DNA from: Chamaea fasciata
Taxonomy: Eukaryota; Chordata; Aves; Passeriformes; Sylviidae
NCBI GenBank assembly: GCA_029207755.1
Contig: JARCOQ010000003.1
Span: forward strand, 84,525,994-84,589,993
Direction of reading: 5' to 3'
Length of the DNA: 64,000 bases
Below, in pieces: positions 61,911 through 64,000 of this stretch. The notes under the pieces were generated by a model, which made no database searches, had not been told where the DNA came from, and saw only the letters and a list, made by a program, of their open reading frames with translations. Each line of letters starts with the position of its first letter. Position 1 is the first letter of the stretch. The position numbers were made by a program, and so were the translations under genes.

Positions 61911-64000
61911 CATTTCTTATCAGTGCTTTGAGATTCAGATCTTTTAAAAATCCACCTAAAATTTTGCTGTGAGATTTAGTCGACAGCTTTGAGACTTGGC
62001 TGACAGTCTTGCTCTTCAGGTAAAACTGAACTTTCTATAATAAGGTGCAGTTATCTGCACAAGAAATTGAGCTTTCTTGCAGGAAGATCTTTAGTTTGTG
62101 GGATTAACTGCCATGCAAACTGAATGTCATCAAAACCTTCCTGATTTATGATGCACATGCAAAGCATGCTTTTGAGGCTCCATTGTCCATAATATAAACA
62201 CAATCCCAGTCAGCGAACACTGACAAAAGCTGCAGCAGGGGAGAGGAAGCAGAGCTGGTCTATACTGGGCAGCAGACGTTGGCCAATGGAAGTAGCTGGT
62301 CAGCAGGTAGTAAAGAAAAATGTCTTCCAGATGTCAGAATTTCTTAAGTCAGTTCCTTCAAACTATGCCAACAACATGAGAGGAGATACTGTTGAAGCAG
62401 GAAAGAAATCCTTTCCCTCAAATGAGGTCAAAAAAGAGGGAACTCTCCAAAAACGTGATACATAAGCATGAGTGCTATAAAAGAGACTTCCTACAACTGC
62501 AGCCCTAGCATCTAGTCTTACTGCTTGCCCTCTTAAAACGTCTCTTGTGCCTACTTGATGGGGATTTTTTATGCTTTATTAAAATGATGTTCACTGGCAA
62601 AAATGAGACTGAACTTTCCTGTATGCTACATGCATTCCTTAATATCACATATCAAAAAAGTTCCAGAAGACCTTGAAAACCTACAGGATTGGGGGTGGAG
62701 GGGATGTCTTGGCTTGGGCCACCAGCTTAGATCTTAGAGTGGGAGTAGCTGAATCCTGAGGGGGGAAGCAGCTGGCATGATGGTGACTAAGGGGTATTGG
62801 AAAGGCTGAGGGGGCTTCATTGCTCTCCATGGAAAGCACAGGAAGAGGAGAAATGTCTTGGCCAAGGCAGGTGATGGTGGGAGGCAGCAGGGGCAGACTG
62901 AGCTGAATTGCAGGCTCATGGCTCAGCCACGCAGCTGTGACTGTATCTAGGTGACCTGCTACTGCAGATATGCTTGCCTGAAACAAGGTCTGACAAACCA
63001 GGGCATTCCCAGTTATTTCTTGTGTTTGGTGTCAATGTGTGCAGCTAACATGCTTCCAATGAACCTGAAGGAGGGTTATGTCACCTGTACGAGAGTGGTA
63101 TGAGTGCATCTAAGCATGACACCGTAGCAACTTGACTTAAAATGATTTTTCAGTTTATAGAGAGTGGATAGGGAAAAAAGAATATATAGATGAAATCACC
63201 TCTATAGTGATGACCCTGCCATCCAGTTAAAATGTTGGTACCCACGCTTGAAACAGATTCTAAAACATCCAAGACACAGCACACAAAAAAAGTACAACTT
63301 TGAGTGAGGGAATGTGAAAAGGAATTTATGGTGAGAGGCTGAAGCTCAATCTGTTTGGTTTACCAAGAAGAGGACTGACATGACTTGATGATGATACACA
63401 TCTTTAGGAGTTGTTGGGGAAGATGAATCAGGGAGACCTTATAAATATGATTGTTTAGCAAAAGATTCTGAAAATATGAAACCTATAATCGAAATAGAAA
63501 CGGAAGCTTACTTTGAGTTGTAGGATACCGAGTCTTAGTTACTATATAACCTGAAAACAATAGCCTAGCCAGCTGAAGAAGAATCCCTTTTGATTGAATG
63601 ATATCCTTCTGCTAGCTCAGGAACCAAAGGTCAATGTAGCAAAACAGAAAAGTCTAAAGAGTAGTTTTTAGAGTTTAAAATATAACATAGTCTGGTAATG
63701 TAGTAGTTCTTATAGGCTATATGTAGATTCCATAGGATTTTGTGTCTCGTATTGGTTGGTCACTGTAAATTAGAATATTCATCACAAAAGGAGATATAAT
63801 GCATTTTAAGAAGGAGGTCGCTCTCTTACTTCCTCCTCCCTTATCCCGGCTCCTCTCTTAGCTCCTTTTCTGCTCATGCCTCATAGCTCTATTCCCTGCT
63901 CTCCCTTCTCTCTTAACTTTTACCCCCTTGTTCTTTCTCCCTCTTTCTTTGGGACTTCCCTTCAGCCAAGGCTGGTGGTTGAAGGCAAGGCCCTTTTTAC
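61911..64000. other. Non-coding right edge of the window
   Basis: No gene or clear transposon recognised. The last 180 bp, from about 63815, are strongly pyrimidine-rich (CTCC/CTCTC phrases) and may belong to a repeat or to a 3' untranslated region lying mostly outside the window. In human the next gene in this direction is OGFRL1, but nothing here can be tied to it. Confidence 0.45.

Noticed and set aside
1..64000. CRISPR arrays, operons, prokaryotic terminators, tRNA or rRNA genes
   Set aside because: None is visible; the window is vertebrate nuclear DNA and no tRNA-like B box with matching A box was found.

Overview
The window is vertebrate nuclear DNA and almost certainly avian. It is AT-rich, with no gene-dense blocks. 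It holds CR1 LINE fragments with the characteristic avian 3' end, long terminal repeats of bird endogenous retrovirus types, and many T/G-rich simple tracts like those in bird (perhaps passerine) genomes. I found no protein-coding exon I can defend: the open frames are short, lack recognisable domains, often overlap in several frames and commonly lie in repeats.

The functional core is two microRNA genes on the + strand. mir-30a lies at 3223-3294 and mir-30c-2 at 29739-29810, about 26.5 kb apart. Both hairpins carry both mature arms intact and the usual Drosha-processing signals: a basal UG 14 nt before the 5p arm, an apical UGUG, and a CNNC 16-17 nt after the 3p arm. This is the conserved MIR30A/MIR30C2 cluster (human 6q13, chicken chromosome 3). 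From remembered human synteny, RIMS1 would lie beyond the left edge and OGFRL1 beyond the right edge; neither is visible here. The two miRNAs are probably cut from one long non-coding primary transcript running left to right. A candidate small exon (29441-29485) ends about 250 bp upstream of the mir-30c-2 hairpin.

Layout: 1-3.2 kb, non-coding with a T26 tract; 3.2 kb, mir-30a; 5.8-6.9 kb, solo ERV LTR on the - strand; 7-29 kb, AT-rich non-coding DNA with a perfect 23-bp inverted repeat at 11.6 kb; 29.7 kb, mir-30c-2; 34.8 kb, CR1 tail (+); 36-43 kb, pyrimidine and T/G-rich simple repeats; 44.06-44.93 kb, the largest CR1 copy (+); 51.0 kb, CR1 tail (-); 51.46-52.86 kb, ERV with an LTR, a decayed lysine-type primer-binding site and part of the internal region (+); 53.7-54.6 kb, slow-evolving-looking non-coding sequence; 60.25-60.47 kb, probable ancient CR1/L3-like fragment (-); 61.0-61.9 kb, an unclassified A/C-rich repeat followed by a CR1 reverse-transcriptase fragment (-); 63.8-64.0 kb, pyrimidine-rich DNA at the edge.

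I see no undescribed system of genes. The items most worth checking are the miRNA cluster and its host transcript, the 11.6 kb perfect hairpin, the two ERV insertions and a few candidate conserved non-coding blocks.
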